Source: Amycolatopsis sp. WAC 01376
GTDB lineage: Bacteria > Actinomycetota > Actinomycetes > Mycobacteriales > Pseudonocardiaceae
Length of the DNA stretch: 64,000 bases
Assembly: GCF_003947415.1 (NCBI RefSeq)
Contig: NZ_QHKL01000004.1
Coordinates: 248,001 to 312,000, forward strand
Reading direction: 5' to 3'
Shown: positions 42,489 through 54,500 of the stretch, piece by piece
Position numbering within the stretch: the first letter of the stretch is position 1
Layout: each line of letters begins with the position of its first letter
Program-made: the position numbers and the translations under genes
The notes under the pieces: generated by a model
Databases searched by the model: none
What the model saw: the letters and a program-made list of their open reading frames with translations, nothing else
What the model was told of the DNA's origin: nothing

Positions 42489-42505
42489 ACGGCTCTCGGC
42501 TCTCG

Positions 42506-45500
42506 TCAGGCGTCGTCTGGTTCCGGCTCGCCGGACGGCTGTGGCGGGTTCGGCCGCACGGTGATGATCGCGCGGCGGCGGCGTTCCTCCGGGGTCGCTC
42601 GCGGGTCTTCCGGGGCTTCGGTGAGGTCGCGTCCCTTCGACTGCGACGACACATGGATCGTCGGTGTGCCTTCGGGGACCGGGCCGGTGTCGGAGGCGAC
42701 CTGGACGACCTGGTGGTCTTTCTGGAGGCGGGCGAGTTCTTCGCCGATCTCGTGCACCAGCCGGTCCCGGATGGTGTCCGCTCGGTCCTTCCCCTTCTTG
42801 ATCGCCTGACCGGACGAGCCCCAAGTGCCGTTCCCGTATCCGGTGACCGTCACGAGCGGCATCGGCAGCCGGTTGTCACTCCGCCAGATCGCCGCCCTCG
42901 CCACGCGGGTCGCGGCCGATCGCAAGGTCTGCTCGTCGGCCTCACGCGCCTCGGCCGATCCCTCGTCGAACGAGGTGTGGACGGACCAGTCGGTCGCCGA
43001 GCCCTGTCCCGCCGAGACAGCTACGGTCAGCATGTTCACCAGGCCCGCCGCGTGCGGGTAGTGATATGCCGCCAGCCGTTCGTGGAACGTGTTGCCCTGT
43101 TCCTTTCCGTACATGTAGAAGTTCCAGTTGTCGCGCTCTTTCGGCCAGCTCGCGAGGTTGTACATGGCGCCCTGTGCCTCTTTCCACGCAGGCAGGACGA
43201 GCGGGTGCTCGTGCCCGTGGGTGAGCATGAGATCGGCGAGGGTCTTGAACTTCTTGACCGCGTGCAGCCGCAACTCCAGTTTGCCGACGCCGGGGTCCTT
43301 GCTCCGCTTCGCCTTTTCCAGTGCGTCGGTCAGATCCGCTTCGATCGTGTCCCACCTGCCGTTGTGGTCACGCAGGGCGTCGATGAGCGCCTGTTCGACC
43401 GCGGGGGTCCGGGTCGCGGTGTGCGGCGAGTTCTCCAGCACCATGTTGAACCGGCCGTCCAGGCTCGTGGCGACGACCGCGGCGAAGTGGTAGCCCCAGG
43501 GATTCCCGTTGATCGCGATTCCCTTGGCGTAGTCGAGGTCCATCGAGACGACCCCCTCATCGTCGTCGTACGGCATCGAGTTGGCGCAGTAGGCTTCGCC
43601 GATCGACGGCCACACGAACTCGTTGACGCCGATCTTCCGCGCCAGCCCGTCCACCGTCGCCCTGCGTGCCGCGTTCGAGGGCCGGTAGCTCATCGCGCCG
43701 CCGTACTCGCGACCCGGCCGCGGTGCGCCGGGTCCCCCGCCGGTGGGCCTGGTGTCCTTGGCCACCTGCCCCACGGCCCACCGCGGGTCGACAAGGTCGA
43801 GATCCCCCGGCTCGCCGTCCGCCGTCGCCGCCAGCGCCTCGGCCAGCATCCGGGTACCCGTCACCTCGATACCGCTGGTGGAACTGATGTTCGCGATCGC
43901 CGCCCGCCCGTCCGCATCCCGGAAGACGGCGGCGTCCGGCAGTCCGCCCAGGATTTCCTGCGCGAGGTCGCGGCAGATTTCTGAAGGCTTGTCCCGGAAC
44001 TTGACGGACACGCGGTTCAGCCGGTGCTCGACGCCCTCGCGCTCGACGACCAGAACGACGTCGTGCACGACGAGTTCGATGTTGCTGTTGGCCTTCAGAA
44101 GCGCGGCGCGCGCGTTCGCGACCACGTCGGGAACAGCGAAGAATTCCTTGCCCTTCGTGGCGCCGATCGCGATCGAAGCGTCCTCGGCGATCGTCAAGGA
44201 GAGGTCGTCCGTGCTCACGAGTTCCTGGGCCGGGGCCGAGAAGGGCGCCGACTTGGGAGTCACCTCCGACGTGTACGCGGACGGATAGGTGAAGACCGGT
44301 TCATCGCTCGCTCCCTTTTCGATCCGGAACGAGTCCGTCACCACGGGATGCGGCAAGGGTGCGCGAAGGTACGCGACAGAGATGTCGTCACCCTCGATCC
44401 GGACCTGGTATCGCCCCGGCTCCCCCGACGCCGCCAAGCCGGTGGAGACGACGATTTCGCCGGCGAGTTCCGTCTGCTCGTCGTACGTCAGATCCGTTCT
44501 GGCGAAGACCTCTTCGACGATCATTTCCTGTATCGCGTCCTCCAAAGCTCCGTAACGAAGGTCGTCGAGGTCCTCATCGACGGTCCGCACGCCGGAGATC
44601 TCGAGGGAAGGCGCCGGTGAGAACAGGAGCGGCTGCCGACGATGCTGATGGACGACCTCGACCACCTGCTTCACGACCCGGCTCAGCTCGGCCCGTTGCC
44701 GGTCGGTCAGGTCTGTCGAACCCGCGGCGAAGTCGACCGTCACCGGGACGGAAAGGTCGTCGTACCACTGGGTCGTCACGTCGTGTCCGAGGCCGTCGTC
44801 GGGGGTTTCGGTGGCACCGAACAGATCCGGCCGCTCGGCCGCGAGCTCGCTCCCGATCGCGAAGCCCTCCTCGTCCACCGGTGCCTGGTCGTGTCTCGGC
44901 GCTTCCGGCGAATTCCACGCCGGGGCGAGATCGACCGTGATCACCGCGCGACGACGAGCCAGCTCCGGGGTGACGTTTTCCGGCAGCGGCTCGGTTCCCA
45001 GTGCGCGGCCACGGGACTCCGGGACGATCTTGATCTCGGCGGCGGCACCCGGTGCCGCCGCCAGCTCGCGGTCGAGGGCCGTGCGCAGAGCCGTCGCGGT
45101 CACGTTCGCGCGGGCCTGCCCGGTCCGCATTGCCTGCCCGGCCCCCAGCCTGCCACCGTTGCCGAATCCGACGACCTTCACCGTCGGCAGCGGCAGGCGG
45201 CGGCCACGCCGATCGATAGCCGCGTCCGCCACGGATCTCGCGATACGGTCCACAGTGGACAGAGCCGTCGCGGAAAGTTCCTTGCCGCCTTCTTCGAAGA
45301 AGATCTCGCCTCCGGAAGTGTCGCCGTCGGCCAGACGCACGGCGCCCGCCAGGTCCGCTTCGGGCACCCCGGTCTCATAACCGGCGGGAAGGTCGTCGGT
45401 TCGCCAGGCCGCGTCGTCTTCGACCACGATGTGCGCGCCGACCGGCGTCGCGGCCCCGCCACCGGCGGGCAGGTGCACCCAGGCCCCGCCCGGCTCCACC

Positions 45501-48500
45501 ACCGGCCGCCCCGTCGCGTCCACCCCGACCCGGCCGGCGACCACGAGCTGCCCCGGTCCCGACGCGACCTGGCCGGGAACGAAGTACACCGGACCGTCGG
45601 GAGCGACCGCCGCCACGTCGACGCCGTGCGTCCGCAGCTCGGCCAGCACCTTGGCCGCGAACGACGGCAGGCCGCTTCCGGCACCGCACGACGCGAACAT
45701 CAACGGCTTCGCGCCGTCCCACCGGCCCTCGTCCTTGGCGCGCATCAGCATCGTGGCCACGTCGGCCGGGTCCAGCCGTGCGCTCCCCGCCCCGGAATCG
45801 TCGCGGACCGGGACACCGTTCGCGTCGCCGTGCGCCAGGAAGGTGAAGAACCGGTCGTCCACCGGGAATCCGTCCGCCATCCCGGCCAGCCGCGGGTCGT
45901 CCGGCCGGATGCCACGGTTCCCGTCGAGCGGAACGGTGCCCCCCGAAACCACCGGGCTCGTTTTCCCCATCAGTACGTCGAACACCGACTGGCCGATGCG
46001 GCCGTCCACGGAGACCGACGGCTGGTCCAGCCGGGTCCCGAAAGGCATGGAGTCGGGGATGAACCGCTTGATCGAGCGCGCGGCGGTCGTCACGTCCACG
46101 ACGCGATATCCGGCGGGCGCCGCGTCGTCGGTCACCACGCCGTTCTGGTCGACGCCCAGGTAGCCCTGGAATTCGCCCGTCTCGTTGACGTCACCCGTGT
46201 CCTCGTCGAGTTCGAAGCGCGTCCATCGGCCGTCACCCGTGACGAGTGGCGTGCCGTAGGTGTCGTAGCCGATGCTGCTCGCCACGACGAGGTCGTGGGA
46301 GCCGCCGTGCCCGCTCAGGTTCGGGGTCCCCCACACCAGCGTGCCCGCCGCGAACACGGCGGGTGCCCGTCCCGTCGCCAGGTTGACGGCGCGCAGCACG
46401 GCAGGAACGTAGTCATCGGGGTTGGGCGCGGCCAGTCCGCAGGACACGAACCGGAGTGCGGTGTCCGGCGGCCACCTGCCCTCGTCGTGCAGGCGGGCCA
46501 GCAGCGCGGACATCACCGCCGGGGTGATGGGCCTGCCGAGGAATTCCGGTGTCCCGGAGGGGCCGACATGGGCGACCACGGTGAAGAAGTGGCCGTTCGC
46601 CGGAAGACCGCGGACCACGGTTTCCTGCTGCTCCAGCGTGGTCACGTCCGTCGAGGGGTCGGCGAGCCAGATCCCCGAAGCGCCGTCGAGGTGGACCGCG
46701 ACGTCCAGCATCGAGTCGACGAACCGGGTCAGCTGTTCCGGGGACAGCGGTCCGGCGGGCGCTTCGGCGGCGGGCTGTGCTTCGCCGAGTTCGCCGGAGT
46801 CACGCACAGCGGCGTAGCCACGTGCCACTCGTTCGATCCGCCAGAGATCCCGCGGCGGGACCAGGACACCTGGCTCGTTCGACCTGCCGGTGTACAGGCC
46901 GTGGTCGTCGTGGATCTGGTTGAGCAGCGGAACGGTCTCCCGCGTTTTCGTCGCATCCGGTCTCGCCGGGCGGATCAGGCGATGCGGCCTCTTGGCGGGG
47001 TCACGATCCTGGAAGGTGTAGGCGGTCGGCTCGTTCCGGATCATCTCGTACTGGTCTTCGATGCCAAGGAAGTGGCCGACCTCGTGCGCGAGCGTGCGCC
47101 GGGAGGCGTCCAGTGGCCAGGTGTTCTGGCGCGCTCTGCCTGCCGGGGTCACCTTGATGGTGGAATGCGCGTCGTCTTCGGCCGCGGTGAACTCGACCCG
47201 CACATGCAGCTGGTCACCGCTCGGCAACCGATGACGGTGGTTGAACACCGCCTCCACACCGCGCCGGGTGTCACGGCGGAGCCCGTCCTGCTCTTCGGGC
47301 GAGCCACCTGCCAAGAAGAACCGGATGGTGTACTCCTGCACCCATCGGCCCCGCGCCTTCATCCGCCGCAGGTCGTAGGTGATGACGCTCCGGATCGGTA
47401 TCAGCGGCTTGCCCGCGTTTTCGTACGACCGCATCGGCAGGTGGGCGCCGAGCCGGTTCACCGTCACGACGTGGGCGTTCGCCCGGAGGTTTTCCCAGTC
47501 CCACGGGTGTACCGGATCGCTCAGCTTCGACCACGCGGCGTCCTCGCCGGCCGGGGTGGTGGTGCTGTGCTGCCAGGTCTTCTCGTCGTCCAGTACCCGA
47601 AAAGCGGGCTGGACGGCAGGCGTCGTCAGCGACTCGTCGGAGTCCTCGTCCGGTCTGCCGGGCGGAATCCGTTCGCCCGGCGCGGGTGCGCCGTCCGGAT
47701 CCCAGTCGACGAAGAACTGGACGCTGCCCGCCAGCGGGCGCATCGCGGGATCGTCGGGCTGCGCGAAGGTCAGCGGCTCGGTGACGGCGCCCGGCTGAGT
47801 ACCCGCGAGGATCCGGCGGACCTCACCCGCCAGCATGTTCGCGATCAGGTCACGCGCGTCCGCGTCCCCGTCGTCCACCACGACCCGCACGACGGGCATC
47901 GCGGCGTTCCGCGCGCGCGACCTCGTGACCTGACGAGCCAGCTCCCTCGCGAACTCCGTGGTGTCGCTCTGCTGCTGTGCCGCGTTCGGGCCCGGCGCCA
48001 GGTGGTACACGAGTTCCGGCCTGCGCTCGGTCCGCCGCGGTGCCCCGGAGAACAGCGTCGGCGAGGCGGATTTCAGCCGCAAGGGCAACAGCCGGTCGAG
48101 TAGGGCGATGTCCTCGGCTTCCAGCGAAAGCGGCCCCTGTCCCTGGACCGTCACCCCGAGCAGTTCCAGCAGCTGCCTGGCGACGTCGTCGCCGGTGAGC
48201 CGGCCGGTGAGATGCCGGTCCGCCTGCCACGGGCCGCCGACGTCGCCAACGGTGAAGGTGAATTCCGGCGCCGGAGAGGCGTCGTCGATCTCGAAGCGGA
48301 ACTGCGACCCGTCCGGCAACAGGTAGCCCGCGTTGAGCAGGGCCTGCGCCGAGGTGATCCGGTCCCACGCGTCGTAGACGTCGGACGGTTGCACCCCGAG
48401 CAGCGGCATCAACGTGAGCTTCGCGGTGAACTCGGTGATCCACTGACTGCCGATGTGCACGGAAGCCGGGGGCGGGCCGGGAACCACCTCGTACAGCGGA

Positions 48501-51500
48501 ACCTGGATCCGCCGGACCTCGATCGCCGGGCCCAGCACATCCGGCCCGGTGGACGACGGTTCGCCGAGGGTGAGGGTGCGCAGTTCGGTCGCGAACCGCT
48601 CGGCATGATCGACCGGATGCCCCTGAGCGATCAGTTCGTCGCGGGTGGCCAGCCATCGCTGGTGCGCACGCACCCGCGACGGGCTCCCCGGGCCGGCGAC
48701 GCGCACGGTCTCGACCTGGGCGTTGCCCCGCAGCCACGGATCGGGGACGTCGGCCAAGAACCGCGGATCCGGCCGGTGATCGACGTTCTGCCCCCACCAC
48801 GTGGTGTGGTCGGCGAGCTCGGCCCGCAGCGCGGCGAGCCTGCCTCGCAGCCGCACGAGCTCGTCGGCGAGCGCCACCGCTCGCGCGTCCGGGGCAGGCG
48901 GCGCCACCGGTCCGACGGTGGGCGGAAGGGCGGCCAGCTGCTGCTCCTCCGCGGCGACCGCGGCCCGCCACAGGGTGGTTTCGAGTTCGAAAAGCCTTGC
49001 CCTGCGCTCGATCCGGCTCCGTAGCGTGGCGCTCAGCCGTTCCTCCGCGCGCGCGACCAGATCAGCCGCCACTTTCCAAGCGGCGACCGCGTCATCACGG
49101 TCCCATTCGCTTTTCAGCCGCACGCGGCTGAAGCGAGGATCAGGGGAAAGCCGTTCGGTCTCCGCGGCCACGACCTGGGACTGCTCTGCCTGCCGCGACC
49201 CGGCCATGAACCGGCGCAGGTCCTGGTACGCGAGCCCGAGTTCCGCGCGGCCTGCCGTGATCTCGGTGGTGAGCCGGGCGATGTCGTTCCGCACGGCCTC
49301 GACCGTCTCGGCCGTCGGCGGCGCCGGGACCGGGTGCTCGAACGTCCACCCGGCCAGCGTGCGCGACACCCTGGCGAGCTTGATCTCCGTGTCGGTGATG
49401 GCCACGTTCAGGTCGACCCTGGTCAGGTACCGGCCGTCGCCGCCGGACACCGCGGCGGCGCGGAACGCCGTCGGGGCGGCGGAGAGGGTGGCTTCCCGCC
49501 GGTACTCCCCCAGCAAGGAACGCTCGGTACCGACGGTGACCGTGAGCAGTGCGCGGGCGGCGGCGGGAAGGACGACGTCGTGCCGCACCCCGGAGGCCTG
49601 CCTGCCATCGGTGAGTGTCCGGACGAGAGCCGCCAATTCGGGCCGGGCGGCGAGGAAACCCAGCGCGGCGTTCCAGATCAGCTCCGGCCGGGGATGTTTC
49701 CCGACGGCTTCCTCGACCAACGTCAGATGCAGGTCACCGGCACGGTCACGCAGTCCGCGCACCAAGGTCTGCACGATCTTCTTGGTCAGCTCCGCGGTGG
49801 CGGCCCGATCATGCGGCGTCGCGACGGGCTCGCCGGTCAGCGACTCCGGCAGACCGGCGTCGCTCTTCGTGATACCGGGAATTCCCGGATAATCCGTGAT
49901 TCCGTTCTGGTAGCCCAGTTTCGTGCTCAGACCGGCGAGCGCGCCGGAACCGATGCGAAGATCGACCGGGTCGCGGCCGCCCTGACCCGCCACGATGCCG
50001 ATGGCGGACGAGAACTGTTCTCGGGGCGGCTTGCCGTGGTTTTCGCGGATCTCGTCCAGGTAGAGCCGAGCGAACGGGTGCCCCTTCGGCACCACGAACG
50101 CCGAATTCCCGTCGGCTTCGTCCGTGATGACACCGAAAGCCGGTTTCGACGCGGCCTGTTCGCCGAAGCTCCATTCGTCGCTGATCCGGTTGCCGCCATC
50201 GGTGTAGACACCACCGAACCGGTGGAGAACCTCCATCCGCAGGATGTCACTCGCGGCGGTGTAGCCGACGGCCACCTGCTTGACGGACTCCGCCCGGTAG
50301 AGGTCGTGCAGGTGCATCGGCGACTCGGTGGTGAACACTTCGTCCACATTGACCAGACGAATGTCGTTACCCTCGGCCCATTCCAGCATCGCGCGCACGT
50401 CGGCGAGCGGGTCGTGGCGACCGTTCGCGGGCGCGGGTGTCGCGCGGGCCGCGTCGAACCGGCCGCGAGGTATGTCGGTCCACAACACCACCCGCCGCTC
50501 GCCACCGTGAACCCGGCCTGCCTTGCCGAACTCGGCCAAGAAGCCCGCGTCACGCGGCGGTCCGCCCAGCCGCACCGCGTGCAGGATCGACGGCAGCTCG
50601 GTCACCTTCGGCAGCGGCGCGACCGTGCCCGGCGCCCATTCGCCGAGTTCGTCGTCAGGGCGCTCGGTCCGGGTGACTCCGGCCGGATCGTCCGGCAGCC
50701 CCGCCGGATCCATGGACCCGGCCGTCGGGGACGGACCCGAGGCCATGTCCAGCCGATCGAAGAACGCGAACGACTTCCCCGCCGCCAAGGCCGAAAAGTC
50801 TTGCCCCGCCAGGAAATCCGGCGTAGGTGACGGCGCGAGCAGACCGAAGAGGTCCGGGCCCGGCAGTGCCGAAGCGGCTAGGTCCGCGGCGAGTTCGTCA
50901 GCCGACTCGTAATCGGTGTTCTCCTCCTCGACGCCGGTCGACTCGGGCAGCCCACCGTCGTCCACCCCGGCGAACGTGTGGTTCACCGGGACGGCGAAAT
51001 CGAACGCCACGACCTCGACGCCGGCGGCGGTCGTGTCCGTCATGTCCGCGGCGGCGAGCGCGGTCACGTCGACGGACCGGCGGGTCCGGAACGCCGGTGT
51101 GCCACGGCGTTCGAGCAGTCCACGCCGCGGCCCGCCGGTCATCTCCTGTACGACCGTCACGCGGTCGCCGACCGGGTGTGCCGCCAGCAGTTCCGTGATC
51201 CGGGCGGCGACCGCGGCGGCCCGTTCCCGGCCGCGACGGCTCGCCGCCGACGGGACCGGATTGTTCCCGGTCCGGCCGACGACCTGGATCTCCAGCGTCC
51301 CGCCGAGCAAGGCGCGGCCCACGACGCTGTCGACCAGCCCGCCGAGGTCGCCCTCCGTCGTCGCGGTCAGGGCCGCCGACTCGGGAGCGAACTCGACACG
51401 GTGCCTGGCAACGGTTTCCCGTCCGGCCGTGTCTTGGTCGCCTGCTCCGCCGAACACCCGGGGACGTTCCTTCGCCGAGGACGCGTGCCAGCTCTGGTAC

Positions 51501-54500
51501 GCCCTGTCCAGCCGCCGCGGGTCGTTGCCCCAGGCGCGGAGATCGGCGGTCGCCCGCTCGACGCGGTTCCGTGCCGCGCGGAGCGTGCTCTCGGACACCG
51601 GGAGACGCTCGCCGTCACGGGAGCTTCCCCCGCCGCCGTCCGCGAGCCGGGCCGCCAACTCCGCGTGCGCGACTTCCGACCGGCCGAGTTCCTGGCGAGC
51701 GGCGAGAAGGTTCGCCCACGCCTCGGCCCTCGTCCCCGGGAAGCCGGGAACCGCCGTCCGGGCGGGATCCGGGCCGGGGTGCCCGTTCGCTTCCTCATCG
51801 AGGATCTGCCGCCACTGTGCGGCGTCCCGCTTCCATGCCTCGGCGAGGGTGCCGCCGATCGGGGCCGCCGACACGTCCACGGTCCGGCGGGGCGCGGCCG
51901 CCATCGTCACCGGCTCGGTGTACTCGTCGCCGGACGACTCCACCGAATGTCCCGGGAAGTTCAGCAGGCCCCAGACGGCGTCCGGCAGCGTGACCGCCCG
52001 CGACCCGGCGCCGTCCCGCCGCTGGAACGTGATCGACCGGACCTGGTCCGCCAGTTCCGGGCTGTCGGAGATGAACTTCAGCGCCGCGTGCCATACGAGG
52101 CCCGGCTCCGGGTGCTCGTTCACGACGGCTTCGACGGCGTTGAGGTGCAGGTCGCCGTCTCGCTCACGCAGGCCGTCAACGAGGGCACGGACGACGTTCT
52201 CGGTCAGCTCGGCGGTCCGCTCCTGTCCGCCCGCGTTGTCGGGGCGTGCCGGTGCGGGGGCGGACGGTGTGGCTTGACCGTCCAGAAAGGACGGATCGGC
52301 GAGCAGGACGGCCACCAGCTCGTCCGCCGTGGGGTAGTCGTCATCGGACCCCGTCGGGAAGGCAGGCGCCGTCGGGGTGAGGTCCGCGACCGGCTCGACC
52401 TCACTGAGGCGGATCGTCGTCTGACCGTGCCATTCGGCGGCTTTGGTGACCTCGGTGACCAGGTAGGTCAAGCCGGGCGGCAGGACACTCACCTCGGCGC
52501 CACCACCGTCGTACCCCGTCACGGCCGGGCCGTCGATGACGAACGTGACGTTGCCCGATCGGCCCCCGGTGACCAGCATCGTCGGCTCGACGATCGTCCC
52601 GCCCGGCCGGTACGCGGCCAGCTCGGCGGCCGACCGCCAGGTGGTCACCGTGATCTCGCTCCGCGACGTGGCGTCTTCCCCGGCTCGTCGCCGTGCTCGC
52701 ACGACCCGGTCGCGGTGCGCGCGGGTGTCGCGGGTCGCGAGGTCCGACGCCAGTTCCGGCGCCTCCCTGATCATCTTCGCCAGCGCGAGCCTGTCTTCGA
52801 TGCCGTCCCGGTCCGGCCCCGGCCCGATGGGCCCCGCGAAAGGCGGGGCGATACGGGTGGGTGTGGCCTCGACCTGACGCAACTTCACGTGCAGCTCGTC
52901 GCCGGCCTCCGCGACCTCGAGCACCTCGAACGCCGTCCCCGGCGGGAGCAGCACCTCGCGTTCACTGGATCGGTTGGACGCCGACGCGATGGAGGCGCCA
53001 TCGTGGACGAGCGCGCTGACGACGACCTTCCGTTCCGGGAAGAGCCGCTTCCCGCCTTGCATGGCCCGGAAGAAGCTCGGGTCGGCGTACCGCTCGCCGA
53101 CCTTGAACAGCTCCTTGGCGGCCGCCACCGGCAGGCTCATCACCCGCGTCACCGGTCCGGTGTGGCGAGCGGGGAACCGGGTCACCGCGGACGACAGCAG
53201 CCGGGTCAGCGACGCCGCGTACTCTGGGCTTTCCGCGTTCGTCAGGTAGCCGTCGATGGCGCTGTAATGCGTGTGCGAGTAGGCGCGGATGGCGGCCAGT
53301 TCCGCCTCGCCCGTCGATGCCAGATGCGGATGTTCCTTCAGGACGGCGGGAACCTGCTTCAGGTACTCGGCCATCTCCGGCCGGGCACGGAACTCCCGCT
53401 CGTCTTCGGCCGTGGCGAGGAAACCCGGCTCTCGCTCAGTGCTTCGCGGAGGCGTCGGCGACGGGCGGGGATCGTCGCCGACGAGGGAACGGGTGCGGTC
53501 CCAAAGCAGGTGGAGGTTGCGTGGTTCGAGGACGACGTCGGAGGTCGTGACCGGCGCCGCGGTCATCAGCCCCGGCCCGGTGGCGACCCGGCCCGCGCCG
53601 TCGACGTGCTGGAAGACGGGAGTGTCCCTGGTACCGCCCAGTGAATCGACGAAGTACTCGTCGTACAGGCCGAGGAAGTGCCCGATCTCGTGCGCGAACT
53701 GGACCTCGGTCCCGTCCGACGGCCAGTGCCGCTGGTCGACGGGAGTGCCCGGCCCGGTGACGAAGACTTCGCCGTGCGCGTCTTCGCGGTCGGTGAACTC
53801 CACCTCCACCAGCAGTTGCTCGCCGTCAGGGAGCCGGTAACCCTGGTTGAAGTATGTGTCCACAGCGGACTCGACCTTGGCTTTGAAGGCCGCGGTGTCC
53901 ACTTCGGACCGACCGGGATCGTCCAGCCTCAGCCGGACGGTGTGCAGCCGCACCCGCGTGGGTGGCTCGCCGTCGCGGGCGATCTCGAACCGGCGCAGGT
54001 CGTAGCCGATCGTCGCCTGCCACGGCCGTTTCTTCCGGCTCAGCCCACCGTCCTCGGACCGGACACGGACAGCAGGGGTCTGCCGGACGGACTCGAGGAC
54101 ATCCTTGCGGGACACCGGGTTCGTGACGACGTGATCGACAGTGACGGCCGGATCCGCCGTTTGCCACCAGATCCGTCGCGCGTCTTCCCGCGACCACGAC
54201 CTGCCCGCCGGACGGGGCGCCGGACGTCGCGGTGACCCGCCGACCGCTATCCGCAGCTTCGGATCGGCGGGCACCGGCGCGGCGATCAGCATCGCGACCG
54301 CGCCCGACCCGGTGAGCGCCAGTTCGGTCACCGCGTCCAGGTCGGTCGTCCCCAACCGCCGGACGACCGCACGGCGCACCCTGGCCAGGGTCGCCGACGG
54401 CGGGACACCGTTCTCGTCCAGTGCCGCCGTCGCGAACGCCGCCGGAAGACCGCCCGCCGCGGTGAACAGCGCGTCGGCCAGCGCTTCCGGGTTGGCCATC

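Noticed and set aside
42113..43984. A 623-codon plus-strand frame across the end of the giant gene
   Set aside because: Arg/Gly/Val-rich shadow passing through the palindrome cluster; no motif or ribosome site.
44642..48103. A 1153-codon plus-strand frame opposite the giant gene
   Set aside because: It is the mirror of a high-GC coding frame: Arg/Gly/His-rich, without any domain, and covered by clear zincin, caspase-like and OmpA-like sequence on the minus strand.
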